64,000 bases of DNA from NCBI RefSeq assembly GCF_958450345.1, contig NC_088780.1:122898226-122962225 (forward strand). Reading direction: 5' to 3'. Of the stretch, positions 24,578 through 37,161 are shown in pieces. A program made the translations under genes and the position numbers. The notes beneath the pieces are model-generated. The model had not been told where the DNA came from. It saw nothing but the letters and a program-made list of their open reading frames with translations, and did not search any database. The stretch is from Calliphora vicina (lineage: Eukaryota > Arthropoda > Insecta > Diptera > Calliphoridae). Within the stretch, counting starts at the first letter, position 1. Each line of letters begins with the position of its first letter.

Positions 24578-24985
24578 ATATCAAAATATTTGAAAAAATC
24601 TTAATTCGGAATTAAAAATAAATTCAACATAAAATGTTGAATTTATGATTCAATCCCAACATTCATTCAAAGGCTTTTATTTAAATAGAATTCATTTATT
24701 GTTGAATTAATTCATAAAAGAATTCAGTCATCCTTTGAATGATACTATTTTTGTTACTTCAAATCTAATACAAATTGAATAAAAATTTCAGTTCAGTTTT
24801 GTTTTGCTTTAATCATCTACAAAATGAATTGAAAAAATTTGACTTAAGCGTTTTTGTAATTGATTTGAATTGCAGAAAATGTTAATCATTCGATACATTT
24901 GAAACATAGACAAAGACACATAGAGTGGAAACTCTCTAGTCAAAGACCTTACTCTGTTGTAAAAAAAACTATGTGAAAACAAAAA

Positions 24986-25756
24986 CAAGTAAGAGAGCTA
25001 TATTCGGCTGTGACGAATCCTATATACCCTTCACCAATTTATACTTCAAAATACAAATTTTTAATATTTTTAGGCATAGAGAAAACACATAGAGCGGAAA
25101 CTCTCCTGTCAAAGACCTAACTCAGTTGTCAAAAACCTAAGTGATGAGAATGTATTAGTAAAAAAACTATGTGAAAACAAAAACAACACTCGTATGTGTA
25201 ACTTTTTTGAGTAATTTTTTTGTTTGAGTTTTTTTCGAGTTTCCGCTCTATGTTCTCTATGTTTTTAGGTAAACAAAATAAATTTTCCAAAGTTGTTTTT
25301 TTAATTTTTCGGAAAAAAAAATTTCGAATTATTTTTTTTTTTTTTAAATTTTGACCCATTTTAGTTCCAACTTACTATGGTCTTATATATGTCGTTGCAA
25401 AGGTGTTTGAAATATCTATCATTAGATATCCATATTGTCTATATTAATTAGTAATCCAGATATAGGTAAAAAATCCAGGTTGTCCTGATTTTTGCCTCAT
25501 ATCTCAGCCATTTGTGGAATACTCGAAAGCATGTCGGACAGAACTATTGATGATTTGGATCCCGAAGATATCTGGGGTCTTCAGAAAATTGATTTCAACA
25601 GACAGACATATAGACGGACATGGCTTAATCGACTGCGCTATCATAAGGGTCCAGAACATATATACTTTATAGGGTCGGAAAATTATATTGTGGAAATTAC
25701 AAACGTGGAATGACAAACTTTTATATACCCTTCTCGCGAAGGTGAAGGGTATAACA
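24986..25756. mobile_element. Mini-me-like repeat, family B, copy B3
   Basis: Head ACAAGTAAGAGAGCTATATT and hairpin; core GACGGACATGGCTTAATCGA next to TA-rich ATATATACTTTATAGGGTCG; tail TATACCCTTCTC ... GAAGGTGAAGGGTATA. It is inserted in MITE C1 and itself interrupted by MITE C2 (25075-25261). Short open frames on both strands at 25492-25716 are the repeat and not genes. Confidence 0.75.
25075..25261 (+). mobile_element. MITE C, complete copy C2 with 8-bp target duplication
   Basis: An intact 187-bp element, CATAGAGAAAACACATAGAG ... CTCTATGTTCTCTATG, with inverted ends. It is flanked on both sides by TTTTTAGG (25067-25074 and 25262-25269). Removing it and one duplication restores family B sequence (AATATTTTTAGGTAAACAAA as in B1). 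The 8-bp duplication fits a hAT-type integrase; no transposase is present. Confidence 0.85.
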
Positions 25757-26509
25757 AAATGTGTGATTATTTTGAGTAATTTGTTTTGTAAACAATGTAT
25801 TGGATTTGAACTACATTTGAATGATTCAATAAGGAATGAATTCTATAAAGTATAAATTCTCAAAGGAATGAATTCAAAAGGAACATTTTATCATGAATCC
25901 CTTGATCCCCACCAACATTTTTGATTATGTCAAATATCATATGATTGACCTTAAACACTCAAACTTTTATTAATATTTCATTTGATAGCTTAATGCCATT
26001 TTAACTAATTATGATAAGGTTTGTTTTTTTTTATACTAATATATGCATGTAGCTAACTAATTTGAGTTCTTTTGAAACTTGACGTCATAATTTATGTATT
26101 TAGATAAAAATGGTATTAAATTTATTTATTTTTGTTTGTTTGGAATCACATGCCATTTAATGAAAACTCATGTACAAGTATTAAATCCATTTAATTATAG
26201 ATATTAAATATTTATTTATTTTTATTATATAAACATTTATGATAAAAAGCTAACTAACTAAGTTAGATAAAAAAGATTAATTGCCGGGCAAATAAAATTT
26301 TTGTAAAAACTTAGGATAGAATATGACTAGCAATGTTTCTTATATGTATCATCAAATAAAAATGTATTTAAACAATTTTAAATTTGATAACTCATTTAAG
26401 AGTACAAATCAGAATACCTAATTTCCCGTTCATTCCCGGTAATTTTTTAATACTAAATTAACCTAAAACCCAGTAAATTTAAATCTAAATTAAGATATGG
26501 TATACTGGC

Positions 26510-26900
26510 CGATCGGAGATTGAATGTGCTAGCGATTGTGGAGCCATACGCATATCACTATGATCAGTGGTTTCAATTTTGAATGACTCACTTGAGTATG
26601 AGAAAGATGGCTGCCGCGTTTGCTCACAATCGGGTGCACAAAACGGTACACACATGTGCAGTACTCATGGCAAAAATCCTTGAATTAGGCTATGAAATAC
26701 TGCCTCTTCTGTCCTACTCTCCGGATTTAGCTCCTTGTTTCCAATGAAATGTATTGGCGGAAAGTGTTTTGACTACAACCATGATATCATCTCACACACA
26801 ACTACCTATTTTGATGACCTCGACAAATCTTATTTCTTGGAAGGGATAAAAAAAAATAATTGGAGAAACCACCTCGTATTAGTACCGTCAGATAGGAAAG
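26510..26900 (+). mobile_element. Mariner transposase relic
   Basis: The plus strand contains LELGYEILPLLSYSPDLAPC, the PPYSPDLAPSD catalytic block of mariner transposases, and further on YFDDLDKSYFLEGIKK, the conserved C-terminal segment. Upstream residues around HNRVHKTVHTC also fit. There are stops and frame changes throughout. Similar to the relic at 48451-48907. Confidence 0.7.
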
Positions 26901-26947
26901 GATTTAGAACTTAAAATTTTAATTTGTATTAGGTCGAGCTACTAGAA

Positions 26948-27147
26948 ACATAAAGAAACAACAAGATCGGAAACTAGAAAAAAACTCAAACCAAAATTTT
27001 ACTCAAAATAATCACACATATATACGAGTGTTGCTTTTGTTTTCACTTAGTTCTATTTACTAATACATTCTCTCCACATAGGTTTTTGACAACTGAGTTA
27101 GGTCTTTGAAAGGAGAGTTTTCGCTCTATGAATATTTCTCTATGACT
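26948..27147 (-). mobile_element. MITE C, copy C3
   Basis: The ends are CATAAAGAAACAACAAGATC and, inverted, CATAGAGAAATATTCATAGA. The interior carries TTGCTTTTGTTTTCACTTAG and CTAATACATTCTC, the inverse of C2. It is diverged from C2 but spans the full element. Confidence 0.7.
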
Positions 27148-27179
27148 AGAATGATACACAATGTTTTTAACCTGAGTTT

Positions 27180-28002
27180 TTTTTTCATAATACATTTTTT
27201 TTCACTAAAATAATTTTTTTTAACTAAAAATATTTAAAATTTTTATTTTAAAATACAATTTTGTGAAGAGTATATAACTCTCTTATTTTTTTCCCTATTT
27301 TTATAGGGTATATATAAGTTTGTCATTCCGTTTGTAATTTCCACAATATAATTTTCAGACCCTATAAAGTATATGTATATATTCTGGATCCTTATAGATA
27401 GCGGAGTCGATTTAGCCATGTCCGTCTGTCTGTCGGTCTGTTTGTTGAAATCAACTTTCCGAAGCCCCCAAAAAACTTACATACACGATTCATACATCAA
27501 TATCTCAGGAATTCTTCCGGCTCTGTTGCTATTTAAAATCGGTCCACAAATGGCTGAGATATAAGGAAAAAACCAGGACAACCTTGATTTCTTACCTATA
27601 TCTGGATTACTAAGTTATTAATATAGACAATATGGATAGATAATGATACATATTTCAAAGACCTTTGAAACAACATATATAAGACATAGTACGTTGGACC
27701 TACATGGGTCAAAATCGGAAATATTTTTTAACCCGAATTTTTTTTCACCAAAAGTTTTTTTTCGTTAAATATTAAAAAAAATATTGAAAAAACAAAAAAA
27801 AATAATTTTTTAAATTGAATTTTTTTTTTTAAAATTTACAAAAATTTTAAAAAACTATTCGAAAAAAATTCCAAAAATGAAAAAACTTTGGAAAAAAAAA
27901 TTTAGTTTACCTAAAATATTTAAAATTTTTATTTTGAAGTATAATTTGGTGAAGGGTATATAAGATTCGGCACAGCCGAATATAGCTCTCTTACTTGTTA
28001 TT
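27180..28002 (-). mobile_element. Mini-me-like repeat, family B, copy B4 plus a head fragment
   Basis: 27295-28002 is a complete inverse copy: AGGGTATATATAAGTTTGTC, ATAGCGGAGTCGATTTAGCC (core), GTCCGTCTGTCTGTCGGTCT, and the end TTCGGCACAGCCGAATATAG then CTCTCTTACTTGT. Just left, 27180-27283 holds a second, truncated head (AAAATTTTTATTTTAAAATA, GAAGAGTATATAACTCTC). Confidence 0.7.
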
Positions 28003-28889
28003 TTTAAAGTTATAGTATTATTTCTGCACATATTAAGAACCTTAGTACAAATCCATAATTACAGATATTTGTTTATTCATATTCAAAAGTATAAAAAATG
28101 TATTATTAAATGAAACCCCTTTAATTTCTAACCTATTTAACTTACAATGTATATCTCCCGCTTTTATGACAAATAATTACTAAACTAATGTTTAATAAAA
28201 ACGTTAATTTTCTTTAATTTTATTTCAGTGGAAAAATAAATAAACTCATAAACAGACTGTTACAAATTCAAATGGACAAATAATGTTTGTTGTTATTTTG
28301 GGAAAAATTTAAAAAAAAATCAAAGAAAGGTCGGTCATAAACACCCTGCTCTAATGAAAATAAAACTAAAATACACGACAATTTGTTGTGTATATTTGAA
28401 TGCTAGACTGACAGACAGACAGCCCAAATACAGACATAAAAATTAGAGGAAAAAAAAACATTTAAATCACAAAAATAATCATAAAAACATGAAGAATTTG
28501 CTTTTGTCTGTTGTTGTTTTTGGTATTTTTTATTTTGGCTAAAATGTACGGTCGAATGGCCAAGAAATATTATTAAAAAAAACAAGTTGAAAGACACAGA
28601 CTCATAGTATGTTAGAATAGCAGATGAGGAATATAATGTGCTACAACAGTGATGGCTAGAATTTTAGTTCATAATTGGAATTGGAAAATATTTGTGTAAA
28701 TTTAATTTATATATAACAAGTAGTTCGAATCTTTTACAACAGAATATGTGTTAGCAACAAAATTTACATTGTACCCATATACATACATACTATGTATGTG
28801 AGAAACTAATTTAAAAAAAATTAAGAGTCATATACTTGTTAAACATTGTTTTTTGCAAAAACCGATTGACATTTGACATTCGTTTTTTT
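28003..28889. other. Intergenic sequence upstream of Vha100-2
   Basis: No transposon ends or gene-like frames recognised. Contains a GACTGACAGACAGACAG run (about 28407) and ATACATACATAC (about 28780). It may be part of the leader intron of Vha100-2. Confidence 0.3.
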
Positions 28890-28955
28890 ACTAATACATT
28901 CTCACCACTTATGTTTTTGACAGGACAGTTTCCGATCTATGTGTATTATCTATGC
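28890..28955 (-). mobile_element. MITE C fragment, copy C4
   Basis: TTACTAATACATTCTCACCA, CTTATGTTTTTGACAGG and CAGTTTCCGATCTATGTG match the terminal third of MITE C3. It lies about 185 bp before the Vha100-2 start codon, in the leader intron. Confidence 0.5.
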
Positions 28956-29139
28956 TAAAAACTATCTCTCACTCTCTTTACTGTTTTCACTATTTTCTGC
29001 TCTACTGTTTGTTTACATTTTTTTTCGGTAATGCCAACTATTCGAAACTCAATTATGTACATACAATTATTTACAAATGAGTTTTTCTAATTTCTTTAAT
29101 TTTATTTTTGCAGGATTTTTCGTTTAACAAGTCTTCATC

Positions 29140-32100
29140 ATGGGGGACATGTTCCGGAGTGAGGAAATGGCTTTATGCCAAATGTTTATACAGCCTGAAG
29201 CCGCCTATACATCGGTTTCCGAATTGGGTGAAACTGGTTGTGTACAATTTCGTGATGTAAGTTGAACAATTGATAATTTAGATAATTTGAATTTAAGAAA
29301 AGTTTTCTGAATTTAAAAAATCTTAATAAAATGACTCAACTGATGGTGTTATCACAAAAACTAATTGTCATTGATATTTTCATAAGATAGTTTTCCTAAA
29401 ATGTTGAGAAATGAAACATTATGAATTAATTCATAGGCTTAATTCCTTTGTACTTCAAATGTTTTGAATTCATTCCATTAAATCATTAAAATTTCAAATC
29501 CATTACAAAATACGAGTAGCTTTAAAAATGTATTTGTCTTAAATTCAAATCTATTACAAAAAGGCTTAAATCAATTGTTTTCAAATCATTTTGTAAATAA
29601 TTAAAAACAAAACTGAATGAGAAAAAACTATTTAAATTCAATTTGATTAGATTTGAATTAACAAAAAATAAATCATTGAAAGAATAGACGAATTTATTCA
29701 ATTCCATTCATTATGCATTAATTCAACGATGAATGAATTATATTTAAATAAAAGCTTTTGAATGAAGCTAAACAATAGCTGATATTTTTTAATTCCGAAT
29801 TAAGATTTTGGAGAATTAAATTTCCTGAAAGTACTCTTAACTTTCTAAACCCAGAAAACGTTTCTCATTTATTTACACCTATATATGTCACAGTACACAT
29901 ACTAATGATATATTTCCTTTTCTATCCTATCAATTTCTAGTTAAACAGCGGTGTTAATGCATTCCAACGTAAATTCGTCACCGAGGTACGTCGTTGCGAT
30001 GAATTGGAACGTAAAATTCGTTACATTGAGGCCGAAATCAAAAAGGACGGCATCACATTGCACGATATTTTGGATGATATCCCCAAGGCACCCAATCCAA
30101 GAGAAATCATTGACTTGGAAGCTCATTTGGAGAAGACCGAAAACGAGATTTTGGAATTGGCCCAAAACGAAGTCAATTTGAAATCAAACTATTTGGAATT
30201 GACCGAATTGCGTAAGGTATTGGAGAATACCCAGGGTTTCTTTTCCGACCAGGAAGTGCTCAATTTGGACTCTAGCAATCGTGGAGTAGGTGGTGTGGTC
30301 GTTGACGATGCTGCTGCTGCTCAAAATCGCGGCCGTTTGGGTTTCGTTGCCGGTGTTATTAATCGCGAGCGTGTCTTTGCCTTTGAACGCATGTTGTGGC
30401 GTATTTCCCGTGGTAATGTTTTCCTTAAACGTTCCGATTTGGAGGAGCCCTTGAATGATCCCAGCACTGGTCATCCCATCTACAAGACCGTGTTCGTTGC
30501 TTTCTTCCAGGGTGAACAATTGAAGAATCGCATCAAGAAAGTGTGCACCGGTTTCCATGCCTCTATGTATCCTTGCCCCAGCTCTCACACCGAACGTGAC
30601 GAAATGGTCAAGGGAGTACGCACTCGCTTGGAAGATTTGAAATTGGTTTTAAGCCAAACTGAGGATCATCGTAGCCGCGTTTTGGCCACCGTCTCCAAGA
30701 ATTTGCCATCCTGGTCCATCATGGTCAAGAAAATGAAGGCCATCTATCACACCTTGAACTTGTTCAACATGGACGTCACCAAGAAATGCCTGATTGGTGA
30801 GTGCTGGGTTCCCACCAAGGATTTGCCAGTTGTACAGAAGGCCTTGTCCGATGGTTCGGCTGCTGTGGGTAGTACCATACCATCATTCTTGAATGTCATT
30901 GACACCAATGAACAGCCACCTACATTCAATCGCACCAACAAATTCACTCGTGGTTTCCAAAACTTAATCGATGCCTACGGTATTGCCTCGTACCGTGAGT
31001 GTAATCCTGCCTTGTACACTTGCATTACATTCCCCTTCTTGTTTGCTGTCATGTTTGGCGATTTGGGTCACGGTTTCATTCTGACCCTTTTCGGTGGCTG
31101 GATGTGCATGTTTGAGAAAACTTTGTGCCGCACCAAGGGCGGTGAAATCTGGAACATTTTCTTCGGCGGTCGCTACATCATCTTGCTTATGGGTATATTC
31201 TCCTGCTACACTGGTTTCATTTACAATGACGTTTTCTCCAAATCTATGAACATCTTTGGTTCAACATGGTCAGTACGATACAATACCTCCACGGTTTTGA
31301 CAAATCCATCGCTACAACTGAATCCAGAGTATCATGTCGAAGGCGTCTATCCCATCGGTTTGGATCCCATCTGGCAAATGGCTGACAATAAAATTATTTT
31401 CTTAAACACATACAAAATGAAATTGTCCATTATTACCGGTGTAATTCACATGATCTTTGGTGTCTGCATGTCGGTCGTCAACTTTGTTCACTTCAAACGT
31501 GTGTCCAGCATCTTCTTGGAATTTTTGCCTCAAATTCTTTTCTTGGTTTTGCTGTTCGGTTACATGGTCTTCATGATGTTCTTCAAGTGGATCCAATACA
31601 ATGCTAAGACCGACTTCCAGCCCAATACACCCGGCTGCGCCCCCTCCGTCTTGATTATGTTCATCAACATGATGTTGTTCAAGAACACACCACCACCAGC
31701 AGGCTGCAACGAGTACATGTTCGACAGCCAATCTACCATTGAGAGAGTATTTGTGTTCATTGCCTTGATTTGCATTCCCTGGATGTTGTTGGGCAAACCA
31801 ATGTACATTAAATTCACCCGTAAAAATAAGGAACATGTAAGTTGTGTTGGTTGGTCTTTTGGTATTGGAAACTTTTGATTTTAATTTGTATTCTTTACTT
31901 TTGCAGGCTAAACATAACGGCGAACTGACTGGCAATATGGAGTTAAACGAAGGTGAAACTCAATTGCCAACTGCCGCTGAAAGTCATGAAGGTGGTGCCC
32001 ACGGTCATGACGACGAGCCAATGAGTGAAATTTACATTCACCAAGCCATTCACACCATTGAATATGTGCTCAGTACCATTTCTCACACCGCTTCATATTT

Positions 32101-32538
32101 GCGTTTGTGGGCCTTGTCTTTGGCTCATGCTCGTAAGTGTTTTGATTGCATTCATTTTGGTAAACATTTTTATTAAAATGTATTTATATTTGTTTTTTTT
32201 TTTGCAGAATTATCTGAAGTATTGTGGAACATGGTGTTGTCTTTGGGTCTTAAACAAAAGGGCTATGGCGGTGTTATTTTCGTGTTCTTAATCTTCGGTG
32301 CCTGGTGTCTCTTTACTTTGGCCATCTTGGTTATGATGGAAGGTCTATCTGCTTTCTTGCACACCTTACGTTTGCACTGGTAATTATTGATTTGTTTATT
32401 TTAAATGTTTCAGCAAATAATTTATGCATTTTTCTCCTTGACAGGGTTGAATTTATGAGCAAATTCTACGAGGGTTTGGGCTATGCCTTCCAACCCTTCA
32501 GCTTCAAAGCCATTTTGGATGGCGAAGAAGAGGAATAA
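29140..32538 (+). CDS. Vha100-2: V-type proton ATPase 116 kDa subunit a (Vha100-2)
   Basis: Subunit a of the membrane Vo sector; it forms the proton half-channels of the V-ATPase that acidifies organelles and some plasma membranes. Coding exons: 29140-29256, 29941-31836, 31907-32132, 32208-32379, 32445-32538, all GT-AG, giving 834 aa, the usual family length. The start MGDMFRSEEMALCQ is the conserved N terminus. Residues 1-390 form the cytosolic domain (CVQFRD, KSNYLELTELRKVLENTQGF, GRLGFVAGVI, KKVCTGFHASMYPCP). From about 398 there are multiple membrane segments (ALYTCITFPFLFAVMFGDLG, GGEIWNIFFGGRYIILLMG). SHTASYLRLWALSLAHAQ supplies the essential proton-path arginine at residue 737. A splice acceptor at 29113 shows that a non-coding leader exon lies upstream. 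Intron 1 holds element D2. The residue pattern is closest to Drosophila Vha100-2. No disrupting changes. Confidence 0.95.
29400..29830 (-). mobile_element. Dispersed element D, copy 2 (in Vha100-2 intron 1)
   Basis: The inverse strand matches 24590-24900 and 25790-25920: AATCTTAATTCGGAATTAAA, AAAGCTTTTATTTAAATA, TTCAAATCTAAT, GGAATGAATTCAAAACATTT. It is uninterrupted here, so it serves as the reference for the nested copy. Confidence 0.6.
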
Positions 32539-32786
32539 GTTTAAGTAGTCTCACAATTAAACTTTTAACTTATTCCCCCTATTCCAGTATTGGTGGTACT
32601 CTTCCCACTATATAATTTATCGTCTTTTGTTTGTTATTTAAAAATTTATTAAATTTTTTTTTGTTTGTTTAACTTTTTCTGTCCACTTTGTTTGTTAAAT
32701 AATTGTTAATGTTTATTGATATTAATAATCGTTATATTTGAAAAAAGCAATATACATTTTCTTCCGTAATTGAAAGATTTTGTTTC

Positions 32787-32792
32787 AATAAA
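32787..32792 (+). terminator. Polyadenylation signal of Vha100-2
   Basis: AATAAA about 250 bp after the stop codon, in GTTTCAATAAAATC context, the first canonical signal downstream. Confidence 0.55.
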
Positions 32793-34162
32793 ATCATATT
32801 AAGAAGAGAAGCAGCAAAAAATCGAAAAATGGTTTTAATTTATGATTTATTTTTTTAAGTTCTTAGAAAAATATTGTTTCAAATTTATATAGTTTGAGAT
32901 TAGAAAGAACATATTTATAGTAAACGAAAAAAAAAACTAAACATATAACATATAAGCAGAATAATATTTAATACATTTGAGGCCAGTTATGTATAGAATT
33001 ACGATTCGTGCAAAATTATATTTAACTTCTCCAGAAAACGGGGACGTTTTTGGTTTTCAATACTGTTTCATCATTACACAGTCCAAAGGCCAGAGGCTAG
33101 AAACATGAAATTTCGACTCTATGTTCGGCTCTCCCCAAAAGATAAACTAAAAAGGGACATTTGGAAATTCGATTTTTTAAGTGAATAAAATTTGTAACTT
33201 TATATCTTCTAAACAAATATAGATAGATACAAGAAAGATTTCAAATACATCTTCATCCATTTTAACTTTTTACTGAAGAAAACGGATAAAATATGAATTT
33301 TGGTACCGATTTATCATAAAAATACCAAATATTTATATGGATATTTTATTATGAGCTCCCACAACGATATTGAAATTTAAATTAATAGAATTTGTATTAC
33401 ATCAAAGGGGAAAATAAGTACCAATCGGGGTTGTCATAGAATCCAATCATTGTCGGAATCGGTTTTAAAAAAAAAATTTATCAACTTTTTTTAATTTTAG
33501 TTTCTTTTCATAACTATTCGAAAACATTTTTTTAAAGTATCATACATTTGCCTACCAATGAAATTTTATTTTAACTCTACTGCAGCAGAACAAGTTTTTG
33601 AAAAAATGCAACCTTTGGCCCTTGTAAATAATGCGGCTTAAAAATCTAAATGCTAAAAAGATATTAACAAATTCTTAATACAATTAAAACTAATGAGAAA
33701 ATACATAAAAACACCTCTTTAAAAAGATAATCTGTTGTTAAGTTATTAACCGAAAATTATGTCTTCGACATTTCAAAAATACTGCATATTTAGAAAACAA
33801 TTGTAGGAGAACACATACATACATATATTGTACAATATTCAATAAAAGGCTTGTTCGTTGACACCAAATGTAAAGGTGATAATAAATATGAAAAGCAAAT
33901 CCCGCAATTACCAAAAACATTTTTGGAATTTCGCTCACATGGCTGGTAAAAGAACAATATGAATGATTGGGGATGCATCGTAGTATGTAAAATTCTTGCC
34001 CATTTTGGAATCCCAGCTTTGTGATTTTAGAACACATAAAAAATAGGTTAAATTCGGAAGGTATAAAAGCATTATAAGTTCCCTAAGAAGCAAAGAATAA
34101 TAGCAGTTTTTCGGCCAAACGATTTTCTAATTCACAAAAAATTGACCATAGATCGTATCCGA
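32793..34162. other. Intergenic sequence between the two Vha100 genes
   Basis: No gene recognised. A 99-codon minus-strand frame at 33738-34037 has no splice context or known domain. The rest is AT-rich. Confidence 0.3.
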
Positions 34163-35655
34163 TATATCGAACCCTTAGCGCCAAATTATCGTAAGCGACA
34201 TTTTTAAAATGTTTGTTTTATTGCCGAAATTAAAATTTTATGGACCGACTGATGTTTTAGCGTTCTCAGAATATCAAAATTGTTAATAACATCAAATATA
34301 TAGGGGGTAAGATTTTACCGTAAGTCAATGTTTATATTTTACAGTAAACAAATTTTATCGTAAGCGACACACAGTGGTATAGAAAAAAAAGAGGGAAATA
34401 AATCTGTAACTTCTAAATGGTTAGATTGGTTTGAATGAAATTTCACATGTGCAAAGAAGAAGTGTTGTCGAGTTTAAGTTTTGAACGTGGACCTCATGGG
34501 CCCACCAGGGGCCCGACCAAGGGCCCTCAAAATAGGACACCTCGGGTATGTTACATTTTTAAAACGATATTATTTCTTGGTTTGAGTTCCGATTTCAAAA
34601 ACGTTATACATGTAGAATCTTCTCATCGAGCACTACAAAAAACCTTGTCGTAGCTATCAATTATCTATTATAGATTAGGAGATATTCGCATTTGAAAATT
34701 ATATTTTCAACATTTATACCCACCCTACTCCAGTTTTTTTATAACAGCGTATCCAAATATTTCCCGATTTTCTCCAGTTTTCCTTTATTGGACTAACAAC
34801 ACATGTATGTGTCAAATGGAAAGAGAACTGTTTAAATATAATGACTAAGTCCAAAGTTATATGCATTTGAATTTAAAAAAATTTTAAAAAGCGATTTTTC
34901 ACTATTTTTTTGGGAAAAAATAACTTTTTTTCTTTTCAAGTTATCGCAAAAAATTTCTAAGAGGATGTATAAGGAATTTCTACTTTCTGAAAGCTAAGTT
35001 TTGATAAAATATTTTAAAGGAAAACCAATTTCAAAATTGTTGTTACCGAGGGGACCAGGTCCTTTCAAAAAACATCTATTTTTTATGTAAAATAAAACTT
35101 TAGGGCAAAAATTCTCAAATCGCGTATCCGATATCAAAATATAGTAACCGATTATAGGTGGCTCAATATGTTTCTAATTATTTTGAAAAGGGTCCCGATA
35201 ACCCCGACCCTGGTATGGATATTATAGCCAAAAAACTAAAAATTAGCATTTTTGGAATTTTTCAACACTTTTTTGGGAATTTCGGGATTGCTGATAATAA
35301 ATTTCAAAATTCGTTTTTATTTTTCCATTTTAAATAGAAAAATCTACATAACTTCATTAAAAACTATTTATAAATAAAAATTTAATTTCAATTCGAAAAA
35401 TTTTTATCTATGCAAAAATCCAATATAAAACATTTTTTGTCATATTTTTCTATAAAGTATTCCATGAATTTTTAATTGTCAAAAGTTATAAATATTTTTG
35501 AAAAATAAGCAAATAGCTTGAACGAAATTATATTATATCGCATCATAACATTTTTAATTCTATGTATAAATTTCAAAATAATCAATAAAAAACCTTCTCC
35601 TGTAAAATTTGTGTTTTGTCGCTTACGATAATTTGGCGCTAAGGGCTCGATATGG
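34163..35655. mobile_element. Non-autonomous DNA element E, copy E1
   Basis: Ends near 34164-34200 (CCCTTAGCGCCAAATTATCG, TAAGCGACA) and 35617-35654 (TGTCGCTTACGATAATTTGG, CGCTAAGGG) are inverted repeats of about 38 bp. Inside, from CACAGTGGTAT at 34370 to about 35510, the body matches element E2 (57483-58914) in opposite orientation: AGGGAAATAAATCTGTAACT, GTCGAGTTTAAGTTTTGAA, GGACACCTCGGGTATGTT, CATGAATTTTTAATTGTCAA. No transposase. Confidence 0.6.
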
Positions 35656-36225
35656 TGAAATTTTTAAATTTGAATTTTCAAATGCATTTAACTGAATAAC
35701 TATAATATATAATTCGCACAGACCAGACTGTGTTTTTTATAGACCTAATCAATGGCTTTAAGAATATATTTGATTTTAGGCAAACCATAAACAATTCGCA
35801 AGAGTTTAAACAAATTTTCATGTCTGAGGTGCATCCTGTGGCACTCCAAAAATATGGTCGCCTTTGTGAAATCTCATGCCTAATGGATCAACCAGTTAGA
35901 AATGACAGATTTATTTGTAAAATATTTATATTCTGCCCCACTATGCATTGTGTTATTTTTGTTTGAATCAACAATCTATTGTGTTTTTTTAGTTTTATTT
36001 TGTATATTAAAAAAGCCTAAAAGTATGCTTTGCTTTGTTAAGACACTTTATTCAGTGTTGGCCACTCGGTGCTTTTAAAAGGTTTCAATGCATTCTGTGT
36101 TAATGTTAATTTTTTTTTATTTATAAATTAAAATTTTATAAGTTAATTTGCTTTAAGTTAAAGTTATTATTCGAGTTAGATTAATACTTTTTGAAAAATT
36201 TGTCTTTTGTTCCTCCCTGTTACAG

Positions 36226-36263
36226 GATTCCATTTCGATGGAAAGTGAAATGTACTCCAAAAG
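36226..36263 (+). other. Candidate 38-nt exon, probable 5' leader exon of Vha100-4
   Basis: A strong acceptor (TTGTTCCTCCCTGTTACAG ending 36225) and a consensus donor (AAAAG|GTAAGTT at 36264) bracket 38 nt that contain two ATG codons. The next acceptor on this strand, 37138, opens the exon with the Vha100-4 start codon. If joined, the first ATG here would open an upstream frame of 12 codons that stops before the main start. It could also be an exon of another gene. Confidence 0.35.
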
Positions 36264-37161
36264 GTAAGTTTTATAAGAAAAACTCTCCGATTATTTTTTT
36301 ATATTTGAAATAAAATATAAATTTTAAATTATCGTACATTTGGCAATTTTGTTCCTACGATTAAAAATATATTTGTGAACTTCGCTTTTTGGAAAATATA
36401 AAATTGATTTGCTTAGTAGTAAATCAATTTTATAATTTAAAACTAAATTGTCTTTTACTAAATTACACACTAAAACACAACATTTTTCAATTTAAAACTT
36501 ATTTTGTCACTGGTCTGTACTTAACTAAATGGTTAAATAATTAACAATTTTCTAAAGGCCCCGCAGACAACAACACATGACTATAGACTCTTTATTATAG
36601 AGTCTAAAGATAAAATATTCTATTCTATATGGAGCAGTCATACTTAATGTACTTTAATATAAATTATCAATGTACATTCGCCCTCAAACGTATCATATGT
36701 TGCAAAATTTAATTTGATTGATTTGTAAATGATTAATTATGAATTATTTTCCAATTAACACTTTATTTTAAAGCCCAACACAGAGGTTTGTTTTTCATAT
36801 TTTCATAGTAGAATTAAATTAATAGATAAAACCAGCAATTATTCAGGTTGCTTTAGAATTGATAACGAATAAATTTAATATATAAAATTATCTTTTACAT
36901 AAATTTCAGTATTTTTTTTACAAATTTAAACATTTGATGGATAATTATAAGAGCTATGGAAAATTAGTTGACTTGTTAAAGTCCAACAAGAAGGGTTGTT
37001 AATTTTTTATTTTGGGGATATTGAGAAGTTGAAGTGTAAAAATTTAAGAGGATAACTTTTTTGGTGATTTAAGGTGAGAAGAAAACATTAGGTATATTTT
37101 TGTATTTATTTAATAAATTTCGTATATTTTTATTTTAGGTTTTTTTTTTAACGGCTTCATC

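Larger units (their letters stand above)
24905..25790 (+). mobile_element. MITE C, copy C1, split by a family B insertion
   Basis: Starts CATAGACAAAGACACATAGA, then GTGGAAACTCTC and TATGTGAAAACAAAAAC up to 24985. It resumes after the family B copy with TGTGTGATTATTTTGAGTAA at about 25760-25790, as seen by comparison with copy C3 (26948-27147). The far terminal repeat is lost. Confidence 0.6.
24585..25920. mobile_element. Dispersed element D, copy 1 (host of a nested insertion stack)
   Basis: 24590-24900 and 25790-25920 are two halves of one repeat. The first half (AATCTTAATTCGGAATTAAA, AGGCTTTTATTTAAATA, TTCAAATCTAATAC, ACAAAATGAATTGAAAA) matches the inverse of 29400-29830 in Vha100-2 intron 1. 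The second half (TTGGATTTGAACTACATTTG, GGAATGAATTC) continues that match. The middle is occupied by elements C and B. The end structures of D are not clear. Confidence 0.6.

Noticed and set aside
31402..31935. 177-codon minus-strand open frame
   Set aside because: Lies opposite Vha100-2 exons 2 and 3 and crosses an intron; it is a shadow of the conserved gene.
33738..34037. 99-codon minus-strand frame between the Vha100 genes
   Set aside because: No splice context, no recognised domain, and AT-driven codon content; not supported as a gene.
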